This document shows positions 42,765 to 50,915 of a stretch of 64,000 bases of DNA, one piece after another; position 1 is the stretch's first letter; every line of letters starts with the position of its first letter. Under the pieces are notes generated by a model that made no database searches, was not told where the DNA came from, and was given only the letters and a program-made list of their open reading frames with translations. The DNA comes from Pseudaminobacter sp040049255 (lineage in GTDB: Bacteria > Pseudomonadota > Alphaproteobacteria > Rhizobiales > Rhizobiaceae): contig NZ_JBDZDR010000001.1 in the NCBI RefSeq assembly GCF_040049255.1, positions 558,001 to 622,000 on the forward strand. Direction: 5' to 3'. Both the position numbers and the translations under genes were made by a program.

Positions 42765-42842
42765 GCGTCCTCCCGGATCGCCCCCGGGTGAAAACTTAGA
42801 GCATGCGTCCAGTGAAGGGAAACCACTTCCTTGCCACCATCA

Positions 42843-42857
42843 TTCGTTTTTAACGAA
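42843..42857. promoter_or_regulatory. Inverted repeat in the divergent decarboxylase/YeiH-type promoter region
   Basis: TTCGTT-TTT-AACGAA, a 6-bp perfect palindrome with a 3-base spacer, in the 172-base divergent region. It could be an operator for either gene. No regulator can be assigned. Confidence 0.35.
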
Positions 42858-42936
42858 CGGTTTCTACGATACAATGCGTTGGATCGATTGATTGGATTGA
42901 GCGAGACCATGGCCAGAACAAACCGGATTTTCAGCC

Positions 42937-44010
42937 ATGACCGCGCTTTCCACCCACGACACGCCCATTGCCGCGCCCGCCGCCTTGATGCCGACCCAAG
43001 CTGCACCAGGCATGGGGCAGCGAGCGTTGGGCGTAGTGCCGGGGCTGGCACTGACGGTGGCAATCGCAGCGGCCGCCTTCGGACTGCGGCAGGTGCCGGG
43101 CGTGGCCCTATTCAGCCCCATGATCCTCGCCATTCTCATCGGCATCGCGTTTCACAATCTCGTCGGCACGCCGGCACGCGCCAAGGCTGGCGTGGTGTTC
43201 TCGCTGCGTCGCGTGCTGCGGCTGGCCATCATCCTGCTTGGCCTGCAGCTCACGGCGGCGCAGGTCGCGGAAGTGGGCGCTGCCGGCATCACCATCATCG
43301 TGGCGACGCTGGTCGCCACCTTCGCCTTCACCGTGCGGCTCGGCCGGGCGATGGGTGTGGAGCCGAAGCTTGCCGAACTCATCGCCGCCGGCACGTCGAT
43401 CTGCGGCGCCTCGGCGGTGATCGCGACCAACACGGTGACGCGCGCGCCGGACGAGGACGTGGCCTATGCGGTGGCCTGCGTGACCGTATTCGGCTCGATC
43501 GCCATGTTCGCCTACCCGCTGCTGCCGGCGCTGTTGGGGCTGGACGCCCACGCATATGGCCTGTGGGCCGGCGCCTCGATCCACGAGATCGCGCAGGTGG
43601 TGGCGGCAAGTTTCCAGGGCGGCCAGTCTGCCGGCGAGTTCGGCACGGTGGCAAAGCTCAGCCGCGTGATGCTGCTTGCGCCCGTCGTGCTGTCGCTCGG
43701 CTTCATGGCCACGCGCCGCGCGGCCAAGCTTGGCCAGGACCATGCAGCCGCCAAGGCGCCGGTGCCGTGGTTCGTGCTGGGCTTCATCGCGCTGGTCGGC
43801 ATCAACAGCGTGGTATCCATCCCGGCCGAGGCCAGGAGCGTCATCGTGATGGCCACGACCTTCATGCTCAGCGTGGCGCTGGCCGCCATGGGGCTGGAGA
43901 CCGACATCCGCAAGCTACGGGCAAAAGGTCTGCGCCCGCTGCTGCTGGGTCTGGCTGCCTTCATCTTCATCGCCGGCTTCAGCCTGACGCTGATCAAGCT
44001 GGTGGGGTGA
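42937..44010 (+). CDS. YeiH/UPF0324-family membrane protein
   Basis: 357 residues with about ten hydrophobic helices. Family features: PMILAILIGIAFHNLVG, the half-repeat segment LAELIAAGTSICGASAVIATNTV, and ASIHEIAQVVAAS in the second half. The family is often called putative sulfate or sulfonate exporter, but transport has not been shown widely. A LysR regulator gene follows 19 bases later on the same strand, the usual partner of yeiH in other bacteria, there normally divergent. Confidence 0.88.
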   Translation: MTALSTHDTPIAAPAALMPTQAAPGMGQRALGVVPGLALTVAIAAAAFGLRQVPGVALFSPMILAILIGIAFHNLVGTPARAKAGVVFSLRRVLRLAIILLGLQLTAAQVAEVGAAGITIIVATLVATFAFTVRLGRAMGVEPKLAELIAAGTSICGASAVIATNTVTRAPDEDVAYAVACVTVFGSIAMFAYPLLPALLGLDAHAYGLWAGASIHEIAQVVAASFQGGQSAGEFGTVAKLSRVMLLAPVVLSLGFMATRRAAKLGQDHAAAKAPVPWFVLGFIALVGINSVVSIPAEARSVIVMATTFMLSVALAAMGLETDIRKLRAKGLRPLLLGLAAFIFIAGFSLTLIKLVG

Positions 44011-44029
44011 TCCACCCGGAGCTGCGCCC

Positions 44030-44956
44030 ATGACACTGGAGCAGCTCCGCATCTTTGTTGCCGTGGCCGAGCGCGAGCATGTGACCCGCGCCGCGTGCGA
44101 CCTGAACCTGACCCAGTCGGCCACCAGCGCGGCCATCGCGGCACTCGAGGCGCGGCACGCGACAAGACTGTTCGACCGGGTCGGCCGCCGCATCGAGCTC
44201 ACCGAGGCAGGGCGGCTGTTTCTGGTCGAGGCCCGCGCGGTGCTGGCACGCGCTGCCTCCGCCGAAGCCGTGCTGGCCGATCTCGCCGGGCTGAAGCGCG
44301 GCTCGCTGCATCTGGCCGCCAGCCAGACTGTGGCAAACTACTGGCTGCCGCCCTTCATGCATCGCTTCCAGACGCAATATCCCGGCATCTCCCTGAAACT
44401 GACCATCGGCAATACCGAGCAGGTGGCGGCAAGCGTGCGCGATGGTTTTGCGGATCTCGGCTTCGTGGAAGGCGAGATCGACGACCCTGCCCTTTCGGTC
44501 ATGCCGGCTGCCGAGGACGAGATGGTGCTGGTGGTCGGTGCGGGCCATGCCTGGGCAAAGCGCGCGGAAATCGCCCCCGCCGACCTGACGGCTACCCGCT
44601 GGGTGCTGCGCGAGCCGGGCTCGGGCACGCGCGCCGCGTTCGAGGAGGCGCTGGAGGGGCTCGGCATCGCACCGGGCGAACTCGACGTGGCGCTGGAGCT
44701 TTCCTCCAACGAGGCGGTGCGCACCGCCGTCATCGCTGGCGCGGGCGCGACGGCCATGTCGCGCTTCGTCACCGAGGCGGCGGTGGCCGCAGGGCGGCTG
44801 GTGCAGATGCCGCTTTGCTTCCCGAAGCGGCGCTTTTTGGCCATACGCCACAAGGAGCGGCACCTGACCCGCGCCCAGGCCGAGTTTCTGGACCTGATCG
44901 GGAAGGAAGCGCCGGCGGGCAAGAAACGGGTGGCGGGCAAGACCCCAGCCACCTAG
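44030..44956 (+). CDS. LysR-family transcriptional regulator
   Basis: 308 residues. N-terminal winged helix-turn-helix (LEQLRIFVAVAEREHVTRAA, then LNLTQSATSAAIAALE), then the substrate-binding domain (GSLHLAASQTVANYWLP onwards) with the CbbR/CysB-like segment GFVEGEID. A short basic tail follows. It lies directly downstream of the YeiH-type gene and probably controls it. The effector is unknown. Confidence 0.9.
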   Translation: MTLEQLRIFVAVAEREHVTRAACDLNLTQSATSAAIAALEARHATRLFDRVGRRIELTEAGRLFLVEARAVLARAASAEAVLADLAGLKRGSLHLAASQTVANYWLPPFMHRFQTQYPGISLKLTIGNTEQVAASVRDGFADLGFVEGEIDDPALSVMPAAEDEMVLVVGAGHAWAKRAEIAPADLTATRWVLREPGSGTRAAFEEALEGLGIAPGELDVALELSSNEAVRTAVIAGAGATAMSRFVTEAAVAAGRLVQMPLCFPKRRFLAIRHKERHLTRAQAEFLDLIGKEAPAGKKRVAGKTPAT

Positions 44957-45086
44957 ACCTCGCCCAGCCCGGCGCGCTGAAGCGAGACCGGGATTCTGGT
45001 CCGGCAGAAAGTGGCGCCTGCTCCATCCCAATTGCATCGGGATGAGCGAGTTTCATTGCACCGGCGCAGCTCCGAGGGGATTTTTA

Positions 45087-46064
45087 ATGGGCACAGGTTC
45101 CATCGCCGGCAGGGCGCGGACGACGATGAACGCAAGCGACTGGGGGCAGCTGCTGCTGCTCGGCGCGATCTGGGGCGGCTCGTTCTTCTTCGCCCGCATC
45201 GCGGTCGCCGAAATCCAGCCGCTGGTGCTGGTGCTGTTCCGCGTGACGATCGCCGCTGTTGCGCTGCTCGTCTATCTGGGCCTGCGCGGGCCTTCGATCC
45301 GGCTCGCGCTGCCCTACATCGCCCCGTTCTTCGCGCTGGCGCTGCTCAACAACATCATCCCCTTCTCGCTGATCTTCCTCGGCCAGACAGAGCTCGGCGC
45401 CGGGCTCGCTGCGGTTCTCAACGCCACTACGCCGTTCTGGACGCTGATCGTCGCCAACCTGTTCACCGACGACGAGAAGCTGACGCGCAACAAGCTGGCC
45501 GGCATTCTGCTTGGCATTGCCGGCACAGCGGTGATGATCGGCCCCGGCCTGCTGGCTGGGCTGGGCGGCCCGGTGTGGGCGAAATTCGCGCTGATCGGCG
45601 CCGCCCTTTCCTATGCCGTGGCGCTGATCGTGGCGCGGCGCTTCCGCGTGCTACCTCCGCCGGTGGTCGCCACAGGCCAACTTGCCGCCTCGGCCGTCAT
45701 CATGGTCCCGGTGGTGGCGCTGGTACACGGCACTTCCGGCCTGTTCGCTGCCAGCCCCCCGGTGTGGGCCGCGGTGCTGGCGCTGGCGCTGCTGTCCACC
45801 GCATTCGCCTACATCCTGTTCTTCAATCTCGTGGCCTCCGCCGGCGCCACCAACGCCTCGCTGGTCACGCTGGTCGTGCCGGTAAGTGCTGCCCTGCTCG
45901 GCATGATGTTCCTCGGGGAGCGGCTGGAAGCAGTCGAACTGGCCGGCATGGCGCTGATCGGCATCGGCCTGCTGACGATCGATGGCAGGGTTCTGGAGCG
46001 GATTCGACGCAAAAAAGACGACACTCCGCCACAATTTATTCACAAGTCCAAAGGCGGCTTTTGA
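45087..46064 (+). CDS. EamA/DMT-superfamily transporter
   Basis: 325 residues from the ATG at 45087, chosen for GAGGGG seven bases upstream; ATG at 45126 is an alternative. Ten transmembrane helices in two EamA repeats: LLLGAIWGGSFFFARIAV and IGAALSYAVALIVARRF start each half, with FLGERLEAVELAG near the end. Metabolite exporters of this type are common and the substrate cannot be told. Its end is followed by the small peptide gene at 46203. Confidence 0.88.
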   Translation: MGTGSIAGRARTTMNASDWGQLLLLGAIWGGSFFFARIAVAEIQPLVLVLFRVTIAAVALLVYLGLRGPSIRLALPYIAPFFALALLNNIIPFSLIFLGQTELGAGLAAVLNATTPFWTLIVANLFTDDEKLTRNKLAGILLGIAGTAVMIGPGLLAGLGGPVWAKFALIGAALSYAVALIVARRFRVLPPPVVATGQLAASAVIMVPVVALVHGTSGLFAASPPVWAAVLALALLSTAFAYILFFNLVASAGATNASLVTLVVPVSAALLGMMFLGERLEAVELAGMALIGIGLLTIDGRVLERIRRKKDDTPPQFIHKSKGGF

Positions 46065-46142
46065 TCAATTTTTTCAAAGGCTAAGGCCGACAGGTGGGGT
46101 CGCATTCGGGCCATATGTGTCGCATTGCAGCATGATTTGTGC

Positions 46143-46170
46143 TTGCCTGTGGCTCAAAGTCCCCTAGACT
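46143..46170 (+). promoter_or_regulatory. Candidate promoter for the 28-residue peptide gene
   Basis: -35 TTGCCT (46143-46148), 16-base spacer, -10 TAGACT (46165-46170), each four of six to consensus. The start would be near 46177, giving a leader of about 26 bases that carries the AGGAGG site. Pattern evidence only. Confidence 0.4.
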
Positions 46171-46202
46171 CCGGCCCCATTAGCTCAAACAGGAGGCTAG
46201 TT

Positions 46203-46289
46203 ATGGGACTTGCACGGCCGATCAACGCATTGATGATTTGCGCTGCATTCGCTGTTATAGGCGCCCTGATCATGGGAGTTCTTCCCTAG
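46203..46289 (+). CDS. 28-residue single-helix membrane peptide
   Basis: ATG at 46203 with a perfect AGGAGG site seven bases before it, stop TAG at 46287-46289. The product is MGLARPINAL followed by MICAAFAVIGALIMGVLP: a short polar start then one hydrophobic helix of about 18 residues to the very end. It has its own candidate promoter and a terminator 41 bases later, so it looks like a complete transcription unit. Function unknown; similar-sized membrane peptides elsewhere modulate larger membrane complexes. Too short for usual gene calling. Confidence 0.7.
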   Translation: MGLARPINALMICAAFAVIGALIMGVLP

Positions 46290-46329
46290 GCCCAGAGCTG
46301 TTGGGGGCCGGCACCGCCGGCAACATTCG

Positions 46330-46364
46330 AAAGGCCGGGCCAAGCGCGCCCGGCCTTTCCTTTT
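46330..46364. terminator. Bidirectional terminator between the peptide gene and metF
   Basis: AAAGGCCGGG/CCCGGCCTTT (46330-46339/46349-46358), 10-bp stem and 9-base loop, followed on the plus strand by CCTTTT. On the minus strand the repeat lies just past the metF stop and is followed by TTTCG, so it can serve both convergent units. Confidence 0.75.
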
Positions 46365-46385
46365 GAGGCTTCGCGACGACAGCCC

Positions 46386-47306
46386 TCAGGCCGCGGCCGA
46401 ACTTGGAACAACCGCCGGCGCCTGGGCGCGAATGCCGATCATATGGCATATGGCCAGAGAAAGTTCTGCCCGGTTCATGGTGTAGAAGTGGAAGTCGTCC
46501 ACGCCGCGTTCCACTAGGTCCAGCACCTGCTCGGCCGCCACCGCCGCGGCCACCAGCGCATGGGTCTGCGGGTCGCTCTGCAGCCCGTCGAAGCGTTCGA
46601 CCAGCCACGCCGGCACATGCGCGCCAGCGCGCGCCGAGAAATTGGCCACCTGCGCGAAGTTGTGCACCGGCAGCACGCCCGGCACGATGGGAATGTAGAT
46701 GCCGGCCCGGCGCACACGCTCGACGTAGCGTTCATAGAGATCGTTGTCGAAGAAGAACTGGGTGATGGCGCGCGTGGCGCCATTGTCGACCTTGCGCTTC
46801 AGCATGTCGATGTCGGTGGCAAAATCGGGGCTCTCGGGGTGCTTTTCGGGATAGGCCGAGACCGAGATGTCGAAATCGCCGACGCTCTTCAGCGCGCCCA
46901 CCAGTTCGGCACCATTGGCATAGCCGCCCGGATGCGGCCGGTAGCACGCCCCCACGCCTTCCACCGGGTCGCCGCGCAATGCCACGAAGCGGGTCACACC
47001 CATCTCGACGAATTCGCCGATGACCTTGTCGATCTCGCCGCGCACGGCATCGACGCAGGTCAGGTGCGCGGCGGGCGTCAGCGTCGTCTCGGTCAGGATG
47101 CGCCTGACGGTGCGCGCCGTGCGCTCGCGCGTCGAGCCGCCGGCGCCATAGGTCACCGAGACGAATTCCGGCTGCAGCGGCTCAAGCCGCGTCACCGTAT
47201 CCCACAGCCGCGCCTCCATCTCCTCGGTCTTCGGGGGGAAGAATTCGAAGGAAACGCTGATCTTGCCCCCTATACCCGGTCGACGCGAAAATCCGAAATT
47301 GTTCAT
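46386..47306 (-). CDS. metF: Methylenetetrahydrofolate reductase MetF
   Basis: FAD enzyme that reduces 5,10-methylene-THF to 5-methyl-THF for methionine synthesis. 306 residues. The N-terminal FEFFPPKT motif is diagnostic, followed by VTYGAGGSTRERT, HLTCVD, ALRGDP and TQFFFDNDLY (flavin and substrate barrel). Its ATG overlaps the stop of the ArsR-methyltransferase gene by one base (TGATG), so it is the second gene of an operon driven from the operator-containing promoter at about 48310-48350. Confidence 0.96.
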   Translation of the reverse strand: MNNFGFSRRPGIGGKISVSFEFFPPKTEEMEARLWDTVTRLEPLQPEFVSVTYGAGGSTRERTARTVRRILTETTLTPAAHLTCVDAVRGEIDKVIGEFVEMGVTRFVALRGDPVEGVGACYRPHPGGYANGAELVGALKSVGDFDISVSAYPEKHPESPDFATDIDMLKRKVDNGATRAITQFFFDNDLYERYVERVRRAGIYIPIVPGVLPVHNFAQVANFSARAGAHVPAWLVERFDGLQSDPQTHALVAAAVAAEQVLDLVERGVDDFHFYTMNRAELSLAICHMIGIRAQAPAVVPSSAAA

Positions 47307-48307
47307 CAGGCAGTTTCCCTTGCGGTACTTGGGGTAGGATCGGCAATCAGCAGGCGGCGATCTCGGCCGAGCCAGAGTTTGACGGTGAGCTTGGCTTCCG
47401 CGCCGCCGCGCGGTTCGAAATCCTGGGTCTCCTCCAGGTCGAGCCCGGCCTCGGTGAACCAGTCGGCGATCTGGCGGTCGGAGAAGCCGAGCCGCATATG
47501 CGCATGCTCCTCGCGTAGGAATTCCAGCGCGTGCGCAGCGAAATCGACGATCACCAGCCGGCCGGCGGGCCTCAGCAGCCGCGCGGCCTCGCGGATCGCC
47601 AGTGCCGGATCATCTAGATAGTGCAGCACCTGGTGAATGGTAATGAGGTCGAAGGAATCGCGCTCGACCGGCGGCGCATAGATATCGCCCAGCCGCACCT
47701 GCGCATTGGAAATGCCGGCCTTGTCGAGATTGGCGCGTGCCACCGTCAGCATCTCGCGCGACATGTCGATGCCGATGCCGCGCCGGTAGAGCGGCGCGAA
47801 GATCTCCAGCAGGCGCCCGGTGCCGGTGCCAAGGTCGAGCATGGTCTGGAACGGGCGCTTGCCGACCAGCTTCAGCAGCGCGGTCTCCACCGCCTTGTCG
47901 GGCACGTGCAGCGAGCGGATCTCGTCCCAGCTCGCGGCGTTCTCGTTGAAATATTCGCGCGCCCTCTCCTGCCGCCGCCGCTTCACGGCGGCCAGCCGCT
48001 CCAGGTCGCGCTCGATCTGCGGGTCGCCGTCATGCACGCGCGAGACCAGCCCTTGCACGAATTCGCGGCCGCCATCGGAATCCGTGACCCGAAAGAACGC
48101 CCAGGAACCTTCCTGATAGCGCTCGATCAGCCCCGCCTCCAGCAGCAGCTTCAGGTGGCGCGAAACGCGCGGCTGCGACTGGTTGAGGATTTCGGTAAGG
48201 TCGGACACGGTGAGATCGCCGTGCGACAACAGCGCCAGAATGCGCAGGCGGCTGGATTCGGCCGCCGCCTTCAATGTATCAACGAGAATATCGAGGGTTA
48301 CACGCAT
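47306..48307 (-). CDS. ArsR-family regulator fused to a SAM-dependent methyltransferase domain
   Basis: 333 residues. An ArsR winged helix (about 5-90; SRLRILALLSHGDLTVSDL and QPRVSRHLKLLLEAGL) is joined to a methyltransferase fold (about 110-320; motif I LDLGTGTGRLLEIF, then GIGIDMSREML). No metal-binding cysteine pair of ArsR type is seen. Co-transcribed with metF and preceded by a 20-bp palindrome, so it is probably a methionine-pathway repressor sensing SAM or S-adenosylhomocysteine, as proposed for SahR-type regulators. Whether the second domain is catalytic or only a sensor is unknown. Confidence 0.85.
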   Translation of the reverse strand: MRVTLDILVDTLKAAAESSRLRILALLSHGDLTVSDLTEILNQSQPRVSRHLKLLLEAGLIERYQEGSWAFFRVTDSDGGREFVQGLVSRVHDGDPQIERDLERLAAVKRRRQERAREYFNENAASWDEIRSLHVPDKAVETALLKLVGKRPFQTMLDLGTGTGRLLEIFAPLYRRGIGIDMSREMLTVARANLDKAGISNAQVRLGDIYAPPVERDSFDLITIHQVLHYLDDPALAIREAARLLRPAGRLVIVDFAAHALEFLREEHAHMRLGFSDRQIADWFTEAGLDLEETQDFEPRGGAEAKLTVKLWLGRDRRLLIADPTPSTARETA

Positions 48308-48326
48308 GCTGGCCCCTTGCAGAAAG

Positions 48327-48346
48327 ACATAAACATATCTTTATGT
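48327..48346. promoter_or_regulatory. Palindromic operator in front of the ArsR-methyltransferase/metF operon
   Basis: ACATAAACAT/ATCTTTATGT, 9 of 10 pairs complementary. It lies 20 bases before the regulator's ATG and 57 bases before the divergent tsaA start, the right place for autorepression of regulator-metF and perhaps control of tsaA. The AT-rich core stands out against the GC-rich surroundings and resembles the ATATC-type palindromes reported for SahR regulons. Confidence 0.75.
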
Positions 48347-48402
48347 GATGTCGATCCGTTTTGCAACGGCAAAGGCGGCTCAACAGCAGGATGGTCGGAA
48401 AA

Positions 48403-48912
48403 ATGGGCATGTTCGAAACACGCGAGGGCGAGCAGGCGCTGCCCGAGGACCCCGCCGCAATGTCGGGAGACGACCACATCGTGTTCATCGGCCGCATCCG
48501 CTCGCCCTGGACCACGCGCGAGGACTGCCCGAAGAACATGGGCGCGGCGCGCGAAAAGGGCGGCGGCGCGACAATCGAGATCGACGCGCCCTACCGGCCG
48601 GGGCTGGCAGGGCTCGACCGCGCCAGCCATGTCGTGATCCTGACCTGGCTGCAGCACGCGCCGCGCAATCTGATTATCCAGAAGCCGCGCCATGCCTCCG
48701 AAGCCAGAGGCGTTTTCGCGTTGCGCTCGCCGGCCCGGCCGAACCCCGTGGGCCTGCATGTCGTGCGCATGGTCGGGCTGGACATCGAGGCCGGCGTGCT
48801 CACGCTGGAGGCGATCGACGTGCTCGACGGAACCCCTGTCATAGACCTGAAGCCATATATCCCGAACGTCGACGCCTATCCCGACGCGGTGTTCGAGCGG
48901 TCCTGCCAATGA
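48403..48912 (+). CDS. tsaA: TsaA/TrmO-family tRNA methyltransferase
   Basis: 169 residues from the ATG at 48403 (AGGATGG eight bases before; ATGs at 48391 and 48409 are alternatives). The TsaA fold is shown by IGRIRSPWTTREDCPKN, ASHVVILTWLQHA, then FALRSPARPNPVGLHVVR and LDGTPVIDLKPYIP. TrmO of E. coli uses SAM to methylate t6A37 in tRNA-Thr, so a similar role is likely. Divergent from the SAM-linked regulator operon. Its stop overlaps the next gene by four bases. Confidence 0.9.
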   Translation: MGMFETREGEQALPEDPAAMSGDDHIVFIGRIRSPWTTREDCPKNMGAAREKGGGATIEIDAPYRPGLAGLDRASHVVILTWLQHAPRNLIIQKPRHASEARGVFALRSPARPNPVGLHVVRMVGLDIEAGVLTLEAIDVLDGTPVIDLKPYIPNVDAYPDAVFERSCQ

Positions 48913-49223
48913 AACCCTCCACCCGCCGCCAGCGCGCCATCGCCAAGGCGCTGACGGCGCTGCTGCCGATGGCGCCCTATGCCGACACCGAGCGCATCCG
49001 CGCCGACGCCGGCGCGCCGCACCTGAAGACCCTGCCGCCGTCAATCGCCGTGTGGCTGGCGACGGTGGCGCATGTGCGCCACCAGCACACCGACTATGAG
49101 AAGCTGCTGGAGGAAGGCTATGACCGCGACTCCGCACGCTTCTTCGTCATCGACCAGGTCAATGGCGTGCTGACCGGCTGGCGCGCGACGCGCCTGCTCG
49201 ACCCGGACGAGGAGGAAGAATAG
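48909..49223 (+). CDS. DUF2293 domain protein
   Basis: 104 residues from the ATG at 48909, overlapping tsaA by ATGA. The sequence fits DUF2293: RQRAIAKALTALLP at the start, then AVWLATVAHVRHQHTDYEKLLEEGYDRDSARFFV, ending in an acidic run DPDEEEE. Function unknown. Translational coupling to tsaA suggests a shared task, perhaps RNA-related. Confidence 0.82.
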   Translation: MKPSTRRQRAIAKALTALLPMAPYADTERIRADAGAPHLKTLPPSIAVWLATVAHVRHQHTDYEKLLEEGYDRDSARFFVIDQVNGVLTGWRATRLLDPDEEEE

Positions 49224-49324
49224 GTTTTTCCGGGCCTCGGCTGGCCCCATAGTCCGTGGCCGATGGAATATGGCCTGATCCCTCCTCGCCCGACAGCATC
49301 GGGCCAAAACAGAGGAGGACGGAA

Positions 49325-50272
49325 ATGGACCGACAGGTTTCTGCGCTGCCGGAAGTTGGCAGCCGCCATGTGGACCCGCACAGCTATCCAAGCGGCGTCG
49401 CCTATCTCGACGGCCAGTATGTGCCGATGTCGGAGGCCAAGGTCTCGGTGCTGGATTACGGCTTCCTGCACTCCGATGCCACCTACGACACGGTGCATGT
49501 GTGGAACGGCCGCTTCTTCCGCCTCGACCTGCATATCGAGCGCTTCTTCGGCGGGCTGGAGCGGCTGCGCATGAGCATCCCCTACGACCGGGACGCCGTG
49601 GCCGAGATCCTGCACAACTGCGTCGCGCTTTCCGGCCACCGCTCGGCCTATGTCGAGATGCTGTGCACGCGCGGCGCCTCGCCCACCTTCAGCCGCGACC
49701 CACGCGATGCGGTGAACCGCTTCATGGCGTTTGCCATTCCCCTCGGCTCGGTCGCCAATGCCGAGCAGATGGAGCGCGGCCTGCATGTGGCCATCAGCCA
49801 CCGAGTGCGCATTCCGCCGGCGTCGGTCGACCCGGCGATCAAGAACTATCACTGGCTCGATCTCGTGCGCGGCCTTTATGACGCCTATGACAACAACGCC
49901 GAGACGGCGCTGCTGCTCGATTTCGATGGCAATGTCGCCGAGGGCCCCGGCTTCAACGTGTTCACCGTGAAGGACGGCCGGCTTGCGACGCCCGCGGCCG
50001 GCGTGCTGCCGGGCATCACGCGGCGCACCGTATTCGACCTCTGCGCGGAATTGGGGATCGAAGCTGCCGCCACGGCCGTCAGCGTCGGGGCCCTGCGCGG
50101 GGCCGACGAGGTATTCATCACGTCAACCGCCGGCGGCATCATGCCGGTGACAAGGATCGATGGCGTGGCGATAGCCGACGGCAAGGTCGGCCCGATGACC
50201 AAGCGCCTGAAGGGTCTCTACTGGCAAAGGCACGAAGACCCGGCGTGGTCGAGCCCCGTGCGCTATCCTTGA
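49325..50272 (+). CDS. Class IV aminotransferase, (R)-amine transaminase-like
   Basis: 315 residues from the ATG at 49325, with AGAGGAGG upstream. Fold-type IV PLP enzyme: the PLP lysine is Lys173 (DPAIKNYHWLD), and the phosphate cup is seen as GVLPGITRRTVFDL and FITSTAGGIMPV. The active-site strand reads DYGFLHSDATYDTVHVWNG with FFRLDLHIERF after it. This resembles (R)-selective amine transaminases more than branched-chain or D-alanine aminotransferases. Natural substrate unknown; often annotated simply as D-amino acid aminotransferase. Confidence 0.88.
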   Translation: MDRQVSALPEVGSRHVDPHSYPSGVAYLDGQYVPMSEAKVSVLDYGFLHSDATYDTVHVWNGRFFRLDLHIERFFGGLERLRMSIPYDRDAVAEILHNCVALSGHRSAYVEMLCTRGASPTFSRDPRDAVNRFMAFAIPLGSVANAEQMERGLHVAISHRVRIPPASVDPAIKNYHWLDLVRGLYDAYDNNAETALLLDFDGNVAEGPGFNVFTVKDGRLATPAAGVLPGITRRTVFDLCAELGIEAAATAVSVGALRGADEVFITSTAGGIMPVTRIDGVAIADGKVGPMTKRLKGLYWQRHEDPAWSSPVRYP

Positions 50273-50300
50273 GGCGCGAGCGCGCGGTGCGGCGCCGGGC

Positions 50301-50915
50301 TCACGCCCGATAGAGCCACTGTTCGGGCACGCGCACCGAGACCTCCTCGCCGGTTTCGATGCGGCCGGGCTTTTCCACCCAGGCGACAAGCCCGCGCAGG
50401 CGTTTTGCCACCTTGGGGAACAGCAGCGCCCCGGCATCGAGGTCGGCCATGTCGGCGCGCTCGGCGATGCGGCGGCCGGCGATGCGGCACGGGCCGTTCT
50501 GCGAGTCTACCTTCAGCGTCACGCCGCCCTTGAAGAACAGCAGCGTGCCGGACGGCAACATGGAAAGGTGGGGCAGGCCGTCGAGGACGAGATTGGCGCC
50601 GATCCATTCCGGCTTGATCTCGGCAAGGCCCATCCCGTGCGCCGCCAGGGCCAGTTCGTCCGGCGCGAGGATGGAGAGCTGGCGCTCGTTGCGCATCTCG
50701 GTGCCGCGCGGATACCAAGGCTCGCGCCCGCCAGAGCGGCGCGTGTGTCCGGCATGATAGTCATTGAGGATGCCCCGGAAATCCAGCTCCAGCGCCTCGG
50801 TCGCGCGCGTTTCGAAGTCATCGTTCTCGGCGATGTAGACGCCGGCCACCCTGGCGGCGAGCTTGCGGGCGGGCAGGATTTCGATGTCTTGGGCAGGTGT
50901 CAGCAGGTCGAGCAT
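50301..50915 (-). CDS. MOSC domain protein
   Basis: 204 residues. MOSC (molybdenum cofactor sulfurase C-terminal) fold: AGVYIAENDDFETRATEALELDF, then HAGHTRRSGGREPWYPRGTE and IGANLVLDGLPHLSMLPSG. A conserved cysteine sits in NGPCRIAGRRIAE. MOSC proteins bind or transfer molybdenum-cofactor sulfur; no partner molybdoenzyme is in the window. Convergent with the aminotransferase gene. Confidence 0.88.
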   Translation of the reverse strand: MLDLLTPAQDIEILPARKLAARVAGVYIAENDDFETRATEALELDFRGILNDYHAGHTRRSGGREPWYPRGTEMRNERQLSILAPDELALAAHGMGLAEIKPEWIGANLVLDGLPHLSMLPSGTLLFFKGGVTLKVDSQNGPCRIAGRRIAERADMADLDAGALLFPKVAKRLRGLVAWVEKPGRIETGEEVSVRVPEQWLYRA

